Source: Vescimonas sanitatis (GTDB lineage Bacteria; Bacillota; Clostridia; Oscillospirales; Oscillospiraceae). Taken from it: a DNA stretch of 64,000 bases. Location: positions 124,001 through 188,000 of the forward strand of contig NZ_JBMGPW010000006.1 in the NCBI RefSeq assembly GCF_049060325.1, given 5' to 3'. The notes under the pieces were generated by a model that saw nothing but the letters and a program-made list of their open reading frames with translations, was not told the DNA's origin and did not search any database. The stretch's first letter is position 1. The number at the start of each line of letters is the position of its first letter. This document shows, piece by piece, positions 41,510-49,911 of the stretch. The translations under genes and the position numbers were made by a program.

Positions 41510-42073
41510 TTACATTATTTTCGAATAGCTTACAGGTTTTTTCTCGTTAAAACTAACCTGATATCCCTCGCCGGGTGCCAGCAGATAGTCGTACCGCGTT
41601 CCGCCGAACCAGTGCATCATCAGTCCCGACGTCACCCCGCCGTGGATCACGCACACCGCGTCCTCCCCCGCGTCGATAACGGGCTGTATCGCGGCCAGAT
41701 TTCGTGCCAGCACCTGCGGCGCACTCTCTCCGTTGGGGCATATATTGTGCTCTGAGTCCTCACACCACACAATAAATTGTGGATCGTGCTCCAGATCGCC
41801 GGCGTAGGCCCGCATCTCGAAATCGCCGAAATCCATCTCCCGCAGCCCCGGCAGCACCGTGTATGCCACGTCGCCGTATATGGCCCGCAGCGTCTGTATC
41901 GTCCGCGTCATTCCGCTGACGTAGTAGTGCTCCGCCGTGGGATATACGCCGGTCAAAGCTTTCTGCTGCAAGGCCTCCAGCGATTTCGGCAGCGCCGGGA
42001 TATCCGCCGCGCCATAATACAGATTTTTCTGGCTGCCCTCGGTCTCCCCGTGCCGCAAAAGTGTCAGTTTCAT
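41510..42073 (-). CDS. cobC: Histidine phosphatase, probable alpha-ribazole phosphatase
   Basis: 187 residues from ATG 42073 (GGAGG upstream). Phosphatase motif LLRHGETEG with catalytic His and Arg, second His in VIHGGVTSGLMMHW. The location at the end of the cobT-cobU-cobS cluster suggests it removes phosphate from alpha-ribazole or adenosylcobalamin phosphate. Overlaps the upstream gene by four bases. Confidence 0.82.
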   Translation of the reverse strand: MKLTLLRHGETEGSQKNLYYGAADIPALPKSLEALQQKALTGVYPTAEHYYVSGMTRTIQTLRAIYGDVAYTVLPGLREMDFGDFEMRAYAGDLEHDPQFIVWCEDSEHNICPNGESAPQVLARNLAAIQPVIDAGEDAVCVIHGGVTSGLMMHWFGGTRYDYLLAPGEGYQVSFNEKKPVSYSKIM

Positions 42074-42420
42074 TTCAATTCCTCCGCTATCCCGCAGAAA
42101 ACGCGCGTCACATGTTCCGCTTTTTTCGCCAATTGCTGCAGAATTATTCCATAGCGCTCCCGCCATGCCCGCTCCGCACCGTCCATGGGTACAATGCCCC
42201 CGTTGACTTGTCTGGCGATGACGACTGCGTCCTCGAGCAGCGGCAAAAACCTTGTGATATCGTTATTTCTGCGGCTCAGCGCCTCCAAATGCCGATAGCA
42301 TTTGCAGCCTGGTACCGGATCGGATATTGCCAGATCGCATACGTCATTTTCTGTTAAGTTATATGCTTTCAGCGCGTATGCCAGCTTTCCCTGGAACGCG
42401 CCTCCAATGATCAGGATCAT
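42070..42420 (-). CDS. Short CobU-like protein
   Basis: 116 residues from ATG 42420 (GGAGG upstream). MILIIGGAFQGKLAYA is a P-loop with Gln-Gly-Lys where true CobU has Ser-Gly-Lys-Ser. VNGGIVPMDGAERAWRERYG matches the CobU C-terminal stretch. It lacks the RxxR and other parts of full CobU (about 180 residues), which is separately encoded at 43144. It may be a dedicated guanylyl- or nucleotide-binding partner. Function inferred only from the cluster. Confidence 0.7.
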   Translation of the reverse strand: MILIIGGAFQGKLAYALKAYNLTENDVCDLAISDPVPGCKCYRHLEALSRRNNDITRFLPLLEDAVVIARQVNGGIVPMDGAERAWRERYGIILQQLAKKAEHVTRVFCGIAEELK

Positions 42421-42422
42421 AT

Positions 42423-43151
42423 TTACCTCCACAACACCAGTACCGCTGCACCGCCTAACTCCGCAATGGTCAGGGCGAAGCCTGACACATCGCCGGACAT
42501 ACCATCCAGCTGCCGGAAAGCGTACCATGCCGCCAGCCAATAGCACACCGCCGCAGCCAACGGAGCAAAGCTGTCCCACAGCAGTACGGAGAGCCCACAC
42601 ACCGCCGCCAGCACAATGGCGGCAAATACCACAGGTGCGCCGCCGCGGGTCATGGCGCTGTACTGGCTGGTGGACATGGGCCGAAGTGTCAGAACGGCCA
42701 GTGCTGCACAGGCCCGTGATGCCGCAGGTATCAGCGTCAGCGGCCAAAGGGGCAGCGTCTCCGCCGACAGAAATACCGCCCATTGGCACAGGACCAGCAG
42801 CGCCAGACAGATCACCGCGAAGGCCCCGCAGTGGGAATCCTTCAGTATTCGCTGCCGTGTCTCCAGGTCCCGGCGGCTCAATACCGCGTCGCACACATCC
42901 ATATAGCCGTCCAGATGCATAAAACCTGTGATCAGCCAGGGAGCTGCTGCGCACAGCAGAGCAGCCAGCGGCTGTGGCAAAAAGCTGCCCAGCCACGCGC
43001 ACAACGCCCATATGCCGCCGACGATCAGCCCTATCAGGGGCAGACAAGCCAGCATTTTTCGCCGGGCGCTCTCCCGCCATATTTTTTTAGGGCAGGGAAT
43101 GGTCAGGAACATACCCCACGCCATGAAAAAGCCGTATATCCAGTCAGACAC
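42423..43151 (-). CDS. cobS: Adenosylcobinamide-GDP ribazoletransferase
   Basis: 242 residues. GFMHLDGYMDVCDAVLSRRD with the DGxxD motif and five or more membrane segments identify CobS, which joins adenosylcobinamide-GDP with alpha-ribazole at the membrane. Overlaps cobU by eight bases. Confidence 0.92.
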   Translation of the reverse strand: MSDWIYGFFMAWGMFLTIPCPKKIWRESARRKMLACLPLIGLIVGGIWALCAWLGSFLPQPLAALLCAAAPWLITGFMHLDGYMDVCDAVLSRRDLETRQRILKDSHCGAFAVICLALLVLCQWAVFLSAETLPLWPLTLIPAASRACAALAVLTLRPMSTSQYSAMTRGGAPVVFAAIVLAAVCGLSVLLWDSFAPLAAAVCYWLAAWYAFRQLDGMSGDVSGFALTIAELGGAAVLVLWR

Positions 43152-43683
43152 GGGGCAGTTCTCCTTTCCACAGGTGGGGCAGGCCCACCGTCATCTCACA
43201 TACCACGTCAAATTCCGCTGCCAGCCCTTGACAGATATCCGCCAGGCCCCGAACATAAACTTCCGTCCAGTCCCGGTAGTCCTCGCCGCCGTGCCAGATA
43301 TCGTCGCACACAGCGATAAAATGGTCGAGGTAACGGCTGATATCCAGCAGCTCCCGCAGTACCCGATTTGCTGCGCCGGCGTCCGGCGCGGGACCGGGAA
43401 ACATCTGCTCCGACAGACAGGCGGTAACACTGTCGAACAGCACCGTGCCGTGCCTGTCCAGTGCCGGTAAGGCGGCGGGCAGGTCGAAGCTGCGCTCGAC
43501 GGTGATAAAATCCATGCCTGCCCGGTCCGCCACATGGCGGCGGATACGTGCCAGGTCCTCGTCATCATGGGGGGTCATGGTGGCCCAATAATACCGAGGC
43601 GCGTCCCCGGACAGTGCGGCGGCCAGGCGTTGGGCCATGGTGCTCTTTCCGCTTTTTCCGCCGCCGATCAGCAGTATCCTCAT
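43144..43683 (-). CDS. cobU: Adenosylcobinamide kinase/guanylyltransferase
   Basis: 179 residues. P-loop GGGKSGKSTMAQRLA and YWATMTPHDDEDLARIRRH (guanylylated His region). Phosphorylates adenosylcobinamide and adds GMP, making the CobS substrate. Overlaps cobT by four bases (ATGA). Confidence 0.93.
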   Translation of the reverse strand: MRILLIGGGKSGKSTMAQRLAAALSGDAPRYYWATMTPHDDEDLARIRRHVADRAGMDFITVERSFDLPAALPALDRHGTVLFDSVTACLSEQMFPGPAPDAGAANRVLRELLDISRYLDHFIAVCDDIWHGGEDYRDWTEVYVRGLADICQGLAAEFDVVCEMTVGLPHLWKGELPRV

Positions 43684-44783
43684 GGCTTGTCCACCGTAAA
43701 GCTGTCGCCTGCGCGTATTTCGTCCAGATAGTCATCCTGTATGGCCGCCTGGGCAAAGGTGGCCATACCGGCCATTACGCCGCAGGCACCCTCTAACACC
43801 CGGAACAGCAGGGGACACCCGCTGCCCTCACCCAGCCGCATTCCCAGATGCAGGCAGGGCTCCAGACCCAGCCGGTCTGCTGCCAGGCGGTAGCCCACCT
43901 CATAGGAGTCGTGGGACAGAAACAGATAGTCCTGCACTTCGGGGCACAGCGTAACGGCACACAGTGCGGCCACCACGGAGATGAAGCCGTCTACCGCTGC
44001 CGGTATGCGCTCACGGGCACAGCCCAGGAAAGCCCCGGCCATGGCGGCGATATCCAGCCCGCCCACGGCACACAGCACATCCAATACATCATCCTTGTCA
44101 ACAGCCCGACGCGTCAGCGCACGGCGCAGCACGTCCTTCTTGCGGGCGAAGCCCTCGTCTGTCAGTCCGCCGCCCCGGCCGGTGACGGCCTCGATGTCCG
44201 CACCGGTCAGCGCGGACAGTACCGCGGCAGAGGTGCTGGTGTTGCCGATCCCCATCTCGCCGATGCCCAGGGCGGTGATACTGTCGGCTCTGGCGCGCGC
44301 CGCCTGCTCCATGCCGGCGGCCATGGCGGCAAGCGCCTCCGGCCGGGTCATAGCGTCCTCTACGGCGATGTTTCCGGTGCCCCGCCGGATCTTCCGGTCC
44401 AGAATGTCTACATCCGGCACATCGCCGGCAATACCCACGTCCACGACGGCCACATCGTCGCCGAAGGCGGCGGCCATAGCGGACATCCCGGTCCTGCGCC
44501 GGGTCATGTTGACGGCCTGCTGCAAGGTCACGGACCGGGGCGCGCAGGACACGCCTTCGTCCACCACGCCGTTGTCGGCGGCAAACACCGCCACGCGGCA
44601 GCTGTCCATTTTCGGGCATACCTGACCGGTGATACCTGCCAGACGGATGGATATGTCCTCCAGCGCGCCCAAGCTCCCCGGCGGTTTGGCCAGCTCTGCC
44701 TGTCGTTTCCGGGCCGCGTCCATCGCCGCCCGGTCGGCCGGTCGGATGGCCTGTATATACTGCTGCAATGCTGCTTCTGTCAT
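43680..44783 (-). CDS. cobT: Nicotinate-nucleotide:dimethylbenzimidazole phosphoribosyltransferase
   Basis: 367 residues, slightly longer than usual 350. KPPGSLGALEDISIRLAGI, ADNGVVDEGVSCAPRSVT, GEMGIGNTSTSAAVL and the catalytic Glu near the C-terminus (LRLGEGSGCPLLF-type stretch) identify CobT. Activates the lower ligand of cobalamin. ATGA overlap with the upstream TIM-barrel gene. Confidence 0.95.
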   Translation of the reverse strand: MTEAALQQYIQAIRPADRAAMDAARKRQAELAKPPGSLGALEDISIRLAGITGQVCPKMDSCRVAVFAADNGVVDEGVSCAPRSVTLQQAVNMTRRRTGMSAMAAAFGDDVAVVDVGIAGDVPDVDILDRKIRRGTGNIAVEDAMTRPEALAAMAAGMEQAARARADSITALGIGEMGIGNTSTSAAVLSALTGADIEAVTGRGGGLTDEGFARKKDVLRRALTRRAVDKDDVLDVLCAVGGLDIAAMAGAFLGCARERIPAAVDGFISVVAALCAVTLCPEVQDYLFLSHDSYEVGYRLAADRLGLEPCLHLGMRLGEGSGCPLLFRVLEGACGVMAGMATFAQAAIQDDYLDEIRAGDSFTVDKP

Positions 44784-45553
44784 GTCGGTTCCTCGATAAA
44801 TCCCTGCGCCGCCAGCCAGTGCAGCGACGGCAGGGCGTCCTGATTTTCAATGGTGAATGTGGCATCCGGCGCGGCGTGCAGCACCGTGTCGATGATCTGC
44901 CGCATGGGGATGTTTCCCTCTCCCAGCGGGGCGTGCAGGTCCGTATCGCCCTGGTTGTTGTGCAGGTGAACGTGCCGCAGCCATGGGGCCATAGGCACGA
45001 TCCAATCCATGGGCGGCGTTTCGCTGACGCAGGTGTTGGCGTGGCCCACATCCAAGCACAGCCCCAATCGGGGATCGTCTATCTGGGCGGCGATGGACAC
45101 CAGCGTCTCCGGCGACGGCTCCATGACATTTTCCAGCGCCAGTGTCATGTCGGCCGGTACGTCCCGCAGGAATTCCCGCCAGAACCGCACCGACTGCTCC
45201 ACATACCACTCCGGAAAGTAGACATGGGGAATAAAGCCTCCGTGGAATACCATGCGTCGTATACCCAGCGCCTGCGCTGCGTCCAGTGCCTGCCGGAACC
45301 GCCGCATGGCTACATCCCGGGCCAACGGATCGATGGCGCAGGGGATCAGCTCGGCGAAGGGGCCGTGGAACCACAGACTGCTGATACCGTGTATTTCCTC
45401 CCGCGTCCGGGGCAGGGCGGCGGGATCATCAAGCAGAGGCGCATAGGAGAAGGCGATGGTCTCCAGTCCCAACTGCCACTGCCGGGCCAGCGCCGGGGCA
45501 CAGCTGTCCATGCCGGAGATATGCAGTTTTCCTTGCAGCAGAGGTGAGGCCAT
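44780..45553 (-). CDS. TIM-barrel protein, sugar isomerase/AP endonuclease 2 type
   Basis: 257 residues from ATG 45553 (AAAGGAG upstream). VFHGGFIPHVYFPEW, LALENVMEPSPETLVSIA, GLCLDVGHANTC and HVHLHNNQGDTDLHAPLGEG give the metal-binding His, Glu and Asp of the xylose isomerase-like fold. It is the first gene of the cob transcript, overlapping cobT. A role in lower-ligand or ribose chemistry is possible but not shown by sequence. Confidence 0.8.
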   Translation of the reverse strand: MASPLLQGKLHISGMDSCAPALARQWQLGLETIAFSYAPLLDDPAALPRTREEIHGISSLWFHGPFAELIPCAIDPLARDVAMRRFRQALDAAQALGIRRMVFHGGFIPHVYFPEWYVEQSVRFWREFLRDVPADMTLALENVMEPSPETLVSIAAQIDDPRLGLCLDVGHANTCVSETPPMDWIVPMAPWLRHVHLHNNQGDTDLHAPLGEGNIPMRQIIDTVLHAAPDATFTIENQDALPSLHWLAAQGFIEEPT

Positions 45554-45584
45554 GTTCCGCGCTCCTTTTGTCGTTCTGCGGGGT

Positions 45585-45593
45585 ATTATAGCA
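45585..45593 (-). promoter_or_regulatory. Extended -10 promoter of the cob cluster
   Basis: Minus strand TGCTATAAT; no clear -35. No cobalamin riboswitch signature is visible in the short leader. Confidence 0.6.
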
Positions 45594-45628
45594 TGAGTCC
45601 CGCAAAAAGAAAAGCCCCATAGGGCAGC

Positions 45629-45701
45629 AAAAAACCCGCTTGCGCGGGCAAATATCTCCGGACACCATAAAGCGGAGTGCCGCTTGGCGCTCCGCAGATA
45701 T
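45629..45701 (-). terminator. tadA terminator with an upstream stem-loop
   Basis: CCCGC-GCAA-GCGGG on the minus strand (45635-45648) followed by TTTTTT ends tadA transcription. Just before it, GCGGAG.GCC pairs with GGCGCTCCGC (45672-45695) inside an outer ATATCT/AGATAT stem (45652-45657 with 45696-45701). Confidence 0.7.
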
Positions 45702-45786
45702 GGCAGGAAGAGAAGATGAAAAAAGTTTTTTGTTTCTTGCATGATTAGGATATCGCGGAGATGTGAAAAAAATTCGGTTACAAATA

Positions 45787-46290
45787 TTAAAAATCTGTGA
45801 AATCTTCAACAATGTTCGCCGAACGATTTGTATTCTCGCCGTTTTTCTCCCGAACTTTCTGGAAAAAGGTCTGCAAAACGTCGCGGCATTCGTCGCCGCA
45901 CACATTGCCCACCAGCTGTGGCGGACGGGGAAAGCCCTCCATAAACAAATTCAGCACGCCGCCGCAGGCGCCCATCACCTCATCCCGGGCGCCGTAGTAC
46001 ACCCGCCGGATGCGGGCGTTAAGAATGGCCCCAGCGCACATGGGGCAGGGCTCCAGCGTCACATACAGGTCGCACTCGTCCAACCGCCAACTGCCCAGCG
46101 CCGCATTGGCCTGGGCGATGGCCTCCATCTCTGCGTGAGAGACGGCGGCCTGCTTTTCCTCCCGCTGGTTGCGGCCGCGGCCCACGATCTCGTCATTGCG
46201 GACGATGACGCAGCCCACCGGCACCTCGCCGTGGACAGCGGCCTCCTGTGCCAGAGCGAGGGCCTGCTGCATGAAATATTCCTGTTCCAT
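45787..46290 (-). CDS. tadA: tRNA adenosine(34) deaminase
   Basis: 167 residues from ATG 46290 (AAAGGA upstream). Deaminase motifs HAEMEAI and PCPMCAGAI bind zinc; YVTLEPCPMCAG and GARDEVMGACGGVLNLF are TadA-specific. Makes inosine at the wobble base of tRNA(Arg). Confidence 0.95.
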   Translation of the reverse strand: MEQEYFMQQALALAQEAAVHGEVPVGCVIVRNDEIVGRGRNQREEKQAAVSHAEMEAIAQANAALGSWRLDECDLYVTLEPCPMCAGAILNARIRRVYYGARDEVMGACGGVLNLFMEGFPRPPQLVGNVCGDECRDVLQTFFQKVREKNGENTNRSANIVEDFTDF

Positions 46291-46383
46291 AGCTGTCCTT
46301 TCCGGGCGGACAGGCCGCCCCTGTTTGAAACCGGGCATAAATGCGTAAACTGGACGTACAATATTGATGTGGAGGGGAACCCT

Positions 46384-46698
46384 ATGGCAAAGAAGCACAG
46401 CACAGACCCGACGCTCCGTGAACTGGAGCGTGAACTGTACAGCACCACCCAGGCGTTGAAGGAGGCCTATATCCGCTTTGACTATGTCTGCGACAGCGAG
46501 CTCATCGACGCCTGTATCTTCGAGATCAACGCCCTGAAAGCCCGCAGCAACTACCTGCTGCGCCGTATTAAGGAGCAGAATGGCCAAAGTGTGCCCTCCG
46601 GCATCCCGCACGCGGTGCCGGTGCCGAAGACGGAGCCGTCCGCGCCGCCCTGTGTGGCTGCCGGCGCGATAAAGGGGGGAGAGGTATGTCCGTCATAG
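46384..46698 (+). CDS. YaaL-like DUF2508 protein
   Basis: 104 residues from ATG 46384 (GGAGGGGAA upstream). The helical core ELYSTTQALKEAYIRFDYVC and CIFEINALKARSNYLLRRIK matches DUF2508. The Pro/Ala-rich tail overlaps the start of bofA by 13 bases. The yaaL-bofA pair is conserved in spore formers. Confidence 0.85.
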   Translation: MAKKHSTDPTLRELERELYSTTQALKEAYIRFDYVCDSELIDACIFEINALKARSNYLLRRIKEQNGQSVPSGIPHAVPVPKTEPSAPPCVAAGAIKGGEVCPS

Positions 46699-46952
46699 AG
46701 ATCGTATCCCTGGCCCTGGTGGGCCTGTTCCTGCTGGTGGCGGTGGTGCGGCTGTTCCGCAAGCCGCTGAAGCTGGCGCTGCGGGTGGCGCTGAACAGTG
46801 CCCTGGGCCTGGGTGTCCTGTGGCTACTGAACAGCACCGCCCCCGTCACCGGGCTGACGCTGGGCGTCAACTGGTTCAACGCACTGACGGTGGGTGTTCT
46901 GGGCCTGCCGGGGCTGGGGCTTCTGCTGCTGGTGAAGTGGGTGCTGGTGTAG
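46686..46952 (+). CDS. bofA: BofA-family protein (pro-sigma-K processing inhibitor)
   Basis: 88 residues, two or three membrane segments (EIVSLALVGLFLLVAVVRLF; LGVLWLLN; VGVLGLPGLGLLLLVKW). Matches BofA in length, topology and the LALRVALNSALGLGVLWLLN stretch. In Bacillus BofA holds the SpoIVFB protease inactive until SpoIVB acts; a SpoIVB gene is at 39860. Confidence 0.88.
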   Translation: MSVIEIVSLALVGLFLLVAVVRLFRKPLKLALRVALNSALGLGVLWLLNSTAPVTGLTLGVNWFNALTVGVLGLPGLGLLLLVKWVLV

Positions 46953-46971
46953 TTACATAGGGAGGAAGGCT

Positions 46972-47352
46972 TCACTTTATTCCGTTCAACAGTCTGTTTG
47001 CTCGTTCAACAGGGAACTTATCCTCCATATCAGCCACCTCAAACAAACTCAATGGCAATTCTTTTTCCCCGACCAAAGCAAGGTATTCCTCAACAGCTCT
47101 GCGGTCGATCGTGATTTTTCCGTGTCCCGCCCAATGGCGATTGCTCTCATCTTTTTTCAAACCGGTGATCCAATACCTATCGCCATTTTCAACGTCTATG
47201 TAGTTTGAACTGCCGCCTATGGCCTTTTGAAAAGCATGGTCATTAAAATAGACTGTCTTTCTGGTTTTTGAGGTCTTTACATAGCCGATCCATGCCGGGC
47301 CATCATCGGAATATCCAGATTTTAACTCAATATACATTAAATTCTTTATCAT
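46972..47352 (-). CDS. Small hypothetical protein, possible immunity-type
   Basis: 126 residues. MYIELKSGYSDDGPAWIGYV, GDRYWITGLKKDESNRHWAG and HGKITIDRRAVEEYL are a pattern seen in small hypothetical proteins scattered in Clostridial genomes. More AT-rich than its neighbours. No ribosome binding site stronger than GGAG-like bases. Function unknown; the neighbouring DUF4375-like gene suggests an immunity or accessory cassette. Confidence 0.6.
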   Translation of the reverse strand: MIKNLMYIELKSGYSDDGPAWIGYVKTSKTRKTVYFNDHAFQKAIGGSSNYIDVENGDRYWITGLKKDESNRHWAGHGKITIDRRAVEEYLALVGEKELPLSLFEVADMEDKFPVERANRLLNGIK

Positions 47353-47440
47353 CGGAAACCCTCCAGACCTGATTTACGAGCCTCACAAAAGCCGTTTATT
47401 TCTCCATCGTTTCCAGATACCACCCGAAAAAAACGCGAAG

Positions 47441-47845
47441 CTACAACTCAATTTTAGAGGCATACTCTTTTAGAATGCGGTTGATCTCCTCTTCGTTTTT
47501 GAAAAAGACATCGTCGCATCGTTCCAGTATTGCCTCCCATTCTTCGTCTGACTCCTTATCAGCCAGCATCTGGTATGCATCATACGCGGTCAGCAAATTG
47601 CTTCGCAGTTCTTCGGATAAGACGTTCTCCAAAATCGAAATTTCCGCTTGCAGATCGCCCGTTTGCTCAACATTAAGGAAATACTGATCGTGCCCGCCAT
47701 TATTGACCTCGCTTTGATAGGTCATCACCTCTGCATAGGGGGTGTCCGCACGGTTTTCCGTCCACAGATCCCACATTTTATTCCATTTTTTCTGCTCGCG
47801 TGATAATTCGCTTTTTCTTTTTTTGAAAAAACCAAATACTCCCAT
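47441..47845 (-). CDS. DUF4375/DMP19-like protein
   Basis: 134 residues from ATG 47845 (GAGGTG upstream). YQSEVNNGGHDQYFLNVEQ is the DMP19-like motif (GG-x-xQ-F/Y), and the rest is a helical acidic protein. Such proteins mimic DNA or act as immunity proteins in some bacteria. AT-rich relative to the flanks. Confidence 0.65.
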   Translation of the reverse strand: MGVFGFFKKRKSELSREQKKWNKMWDLWTENRADTPYAEVMTYQSEVNNGGHDQYFLNVEQTGDLQAEISILENVLSEELRSNLLTAYDAYQMLADKESDEEWEAILERCDDVFFKNEEEINRILKEYASKIEL

Positions 47846-47893
47846 CTGATCAACACCTCTCAAAATTTGATTTGCGCGTCTTACAAAAGCCGC

Positions 47894-48619
47894 TCACTTC
47901 TCCATTTTTTCCAGATCCCACCCATACAGCGGGTAGCGCTGCACGGCGCCGAACAGCTTTTTCTTCAGATCAGGATAGCGCTGCTCCAGCTCCGCCAGCA
48001 GTTCCTTCACCTCCTGCCGGCGGCTGTGGCCGTCCATGGGACAGGTGTTCTTCACCACCGGCAGCGCCAGCTTCGCCGCCATGCGGCGGATGTCCGCCTC
48101 CTGACAGTACAGAAGCGGGCGTATCTGGGTGATGTCCGTCCTGTCCAGATACGTCACCGGCTGGAAGCAGCCGATGCGCCCCTCGAACAGCAGGTTCATC
48201 AGCAGCGTCTCCACCGCGTCATCGTAATGGTGCCCCAGCGCGATCTTGTGTATCCCCCGTTCCGTCAGCGCCGTATGCAGGCTGCCCCGCCGCAGCTTGG
48301 CGCACAGGGAGCAGGGGTTCTTTTCTTTTCGCTCGTTGAACACAATGTCGTATACCGGTACGGAGATGCGGGTATAGGGAACGTCCAGCTGCGCGCAGTA
48401 GTCGGCCACCGGGGAGAAGTCCATCCCCGGCATACCGGTCTCCAGCGTGATGGCCTCCACCCGGAAGGGCTTGGGATAGAATGCCCGCAGCCGGGCCAGG
48501 GCCGTCAGCGTCAGCAAGCTGTCCTTGCCGCCGGAGACGCCCACGGCCACGGTCTCTCCGGCTTCGATCATGTTGTAGTCCTCCACACAGCGGCGGACCA
48601 GTCCCAATATGTGCTGCAC
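47894..48619 (-). CDS. TtcA-like tRNA 2-thiolation enzyme (PP-loop ATPase)
   Basis: 241 residues. ATP-binding PP-loop VGVSGGKDSLLTLTAL, NPCSLCAKLRRGSLHTA (CxxC) and ALGHHYDDAVETLLMNLLFEG are the TtcA/TtuA signatures. Start placed at GTG 48619, seven bases after GGAGG; the ATG at 48625 is one base from that site. Probably thiolates a tRNA base; which base is unknown. Confidence 0.85.
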   Translation of the reverse strand: MQHILGLVRRCVEDYNMIEAGETVAVGVSGGKDSLLTLTALARLRAFYPKPFRVEAITLETGMPGMDFSPVADYCAQLDVPYTRISVPVYDIVFNERKEKNPCSLCAKLRRGSLHTALTERGIHKIALGHHYDDAVETLLMNLLFEGRIGCFQPVTYLDRTDITQIRPLLYCQEADIRRMAAKLALPVVKNTCPMDGHSRRQEVKELLAELEQRYPDLKKKLFGAVQRYPLYGWDLEKMEK

Positions 48620-48719
48620 GGTCATGCCTCCTGAAAATGTAAATTGCGATTTGAGAAAACGAGAGTATAATTGAGAAAATAAGAGAAAACACAAGATGTT
48701 CATGCCGTAAATCAAATCG

Positions 48720-48850
48720 GTGTTGACAACACGCCGGCACTGTGGTATAAATAATCCTGCGCGCTGAGCGCGTTTTCTCTGCCCCGATTGTAACAAGGGC
48801 GCGTGAAAAAGTAAAGCACACATTATAATATAAATTGGAGGAAGATCACC
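48720..48850 (+). promoter_or_regulatory. rplM-rpsI promoter and leader
   Basis: TTGACA (48723-48728), 17-base spacer, TATAAAT (48746-48752). GTGTT-GAC-AACAC (48720-48732) is an inverted repeat around the -35 box. The 100-base leader has GCGCG-CTGA-type pairing (48759-48772) and GTAACAAGGGCGC, consistent with an L13-type ribosomal leader, assigned by position and resemblance only. Confidence 0.65.
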
Positions 48851-49276
48851 ATGTCCACTTTCATGGCAAACAAGGCCAACATTGAGCGCAAGTGGTACGT
48901 CGTGGATGCCGCCGGCAAGCCCCTGGGCAAGACCGCCGTCATCGTCGCCGACCTGCTGCGCGGCAAGGGCAAAGTCACCTATACCCCCCACGCCGACTGC
49001 GGTGACAACGTCATCGTCATCAACGCCGGCAAAGCTGTCCTGACCGGCAACAAGATGGAGCAGAAGTACTATCGCACCCACTCCGGTTGGGTGGGCGGTC
49101 TGAAGGAGACCAAGTACCGCATCCTGATGCAGGACAAGCCCGAGCTGGCTATGCGCGTGGCCGTCCGCGGCATGATGCCCCGCAACATCGTCACCAAGGA
49201 TTCCCTGAAGCGTCTGCACATCTACGCCGGCGAGCAGCATGACCATGCGGCTCAGAAGCCCGAGCTGGTCAAGTAA
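48851..49276 (+). CDS. rplM: Ribosomal protein L13 (uL13)
   Basis: 141 residues, standard. MSTFMANKANIERKWYVVDA, LRGKGKVTYTPHADCGDNVI and VRGMMPRNIVTKDSLKRLHI are diagnostic. Confidence 0.97.
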   Translation: MSTFMANKANIERKWYVVDAAGKPLGKTAVIVADLLRGKGKVTYTPHADCGDNVIVINAGKAVLTGNKMEQKYYRTHSGWVGGLKETKYRILMQDKPELAMRVAVRGMMPRNIVTKDSLKRLHIYAGEQHDHAAQKPELVK

Positions 49277-49290
49277 GGAGGAAAAAGAGA

Positions 49291-49695
49291 ATGTATCAGT
49301 CTAAGAATCCCTACAAGTACGGCACTGGCCGCCGCAAGTCCTCCGTCGCCCGTGTGCACCTGTTTGAGAACGGCACCGGCTCCATCACCATCAACGGCCG
49401 CAGCATCGACGAGTACTTCGGTCTGGAGACTCTGAAGATGGTCGTCCGTCAGCCTCTGAACGCCACCAACACCCTGGGCAAGGTGGACATCGTTGCCACC
49501 GTCGAGGGCGGCGGCGTGTCCGGCCAGGCCGGCGCCCTGCGCCACGGCATCAGCCGCGCCCTGCTGCTGGTGAACCCCGAGTACCGCGCCATCCTGAAGA
49601 AGGCCGGCTTCCTGACCCGCGATCCTCGTATGAAGGAGCGCAAGAAGTACGGTCTGAAGGCCGCCCGCCGCGCACCTCAGTTCAGCAAGCGCTGA
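49291..49695 (+). CDS. rpsI: Ribosomal protein S9 (uS9)
   Basis: 134 residues, standard. YGTGRRKSSVARVHLFENGT and the C-terminal KKYGLKAARRAPQFSKR, whose Arg end touches P-site tRNA. Confidence 0.97.
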   Translation: MYQSKNPYKYGTGRRKSSVARVHLFENGTGSITINGRSIDEYFGLETLKMVVRQPLNATNTLGKVDIVATVEGGGVSGQAGALRHGISRALLLVNPEYRAILKKAGFLTRDPRMKERKKYGLKAARRAPQFSKR

Positions 49696-49714
49696 GTCTA
49701 TACCGTTTACCTGC

Positions 49715-49749
49715 AAAACGCCAGAAACCACAACGGTTTCTGGCGTTTT
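49715..49749 (+). terminator. Terminator of rplM-rpsI
   Basis: AAAACGCCAGAAACC (49715-49729) pairs with GGTTTCTGGCGTTTT (49735-49749), then T. Marks the edge of the core genome; accessory DNA begins just after. Confidence 0.93.
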
Positions 49750-49798
49750 TCTTTGTGCTCATTTGTCTCCATCTGAGATCATTGCTCTCTCTTCTGCA

Positions 49799-49853
49799 AC
49801 GACAAATTTGTGGACAAAGTGAAGCATTTGACGACAAATTTCACGACAATTTT
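49799..49853 (+). repeat. Short direct repeats upstream of the primase gene
   Basis: ACGACAAATTT occurs at 49799-49809 and 49831-49841, and a variant ACGACAATTT at 49843-49852, with GGACAAA between. They could be iterons of a replication origin or regulator sites. Confidence 0.6.
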
Positions 49854-49911
49854 TTTGCTCTTTTAAGGGTGCATGGCTGCCTTTGTATCCATCATACAAA
49901 GGAGAAAATTC

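Noticed and set aside
45554..45786. Cobalamin riboswitch before the cob cluster
   Set aside because: The conserved B12-box (GCCACTG type) is absent, and the leader after the predicted promoter is only about 30 bases.
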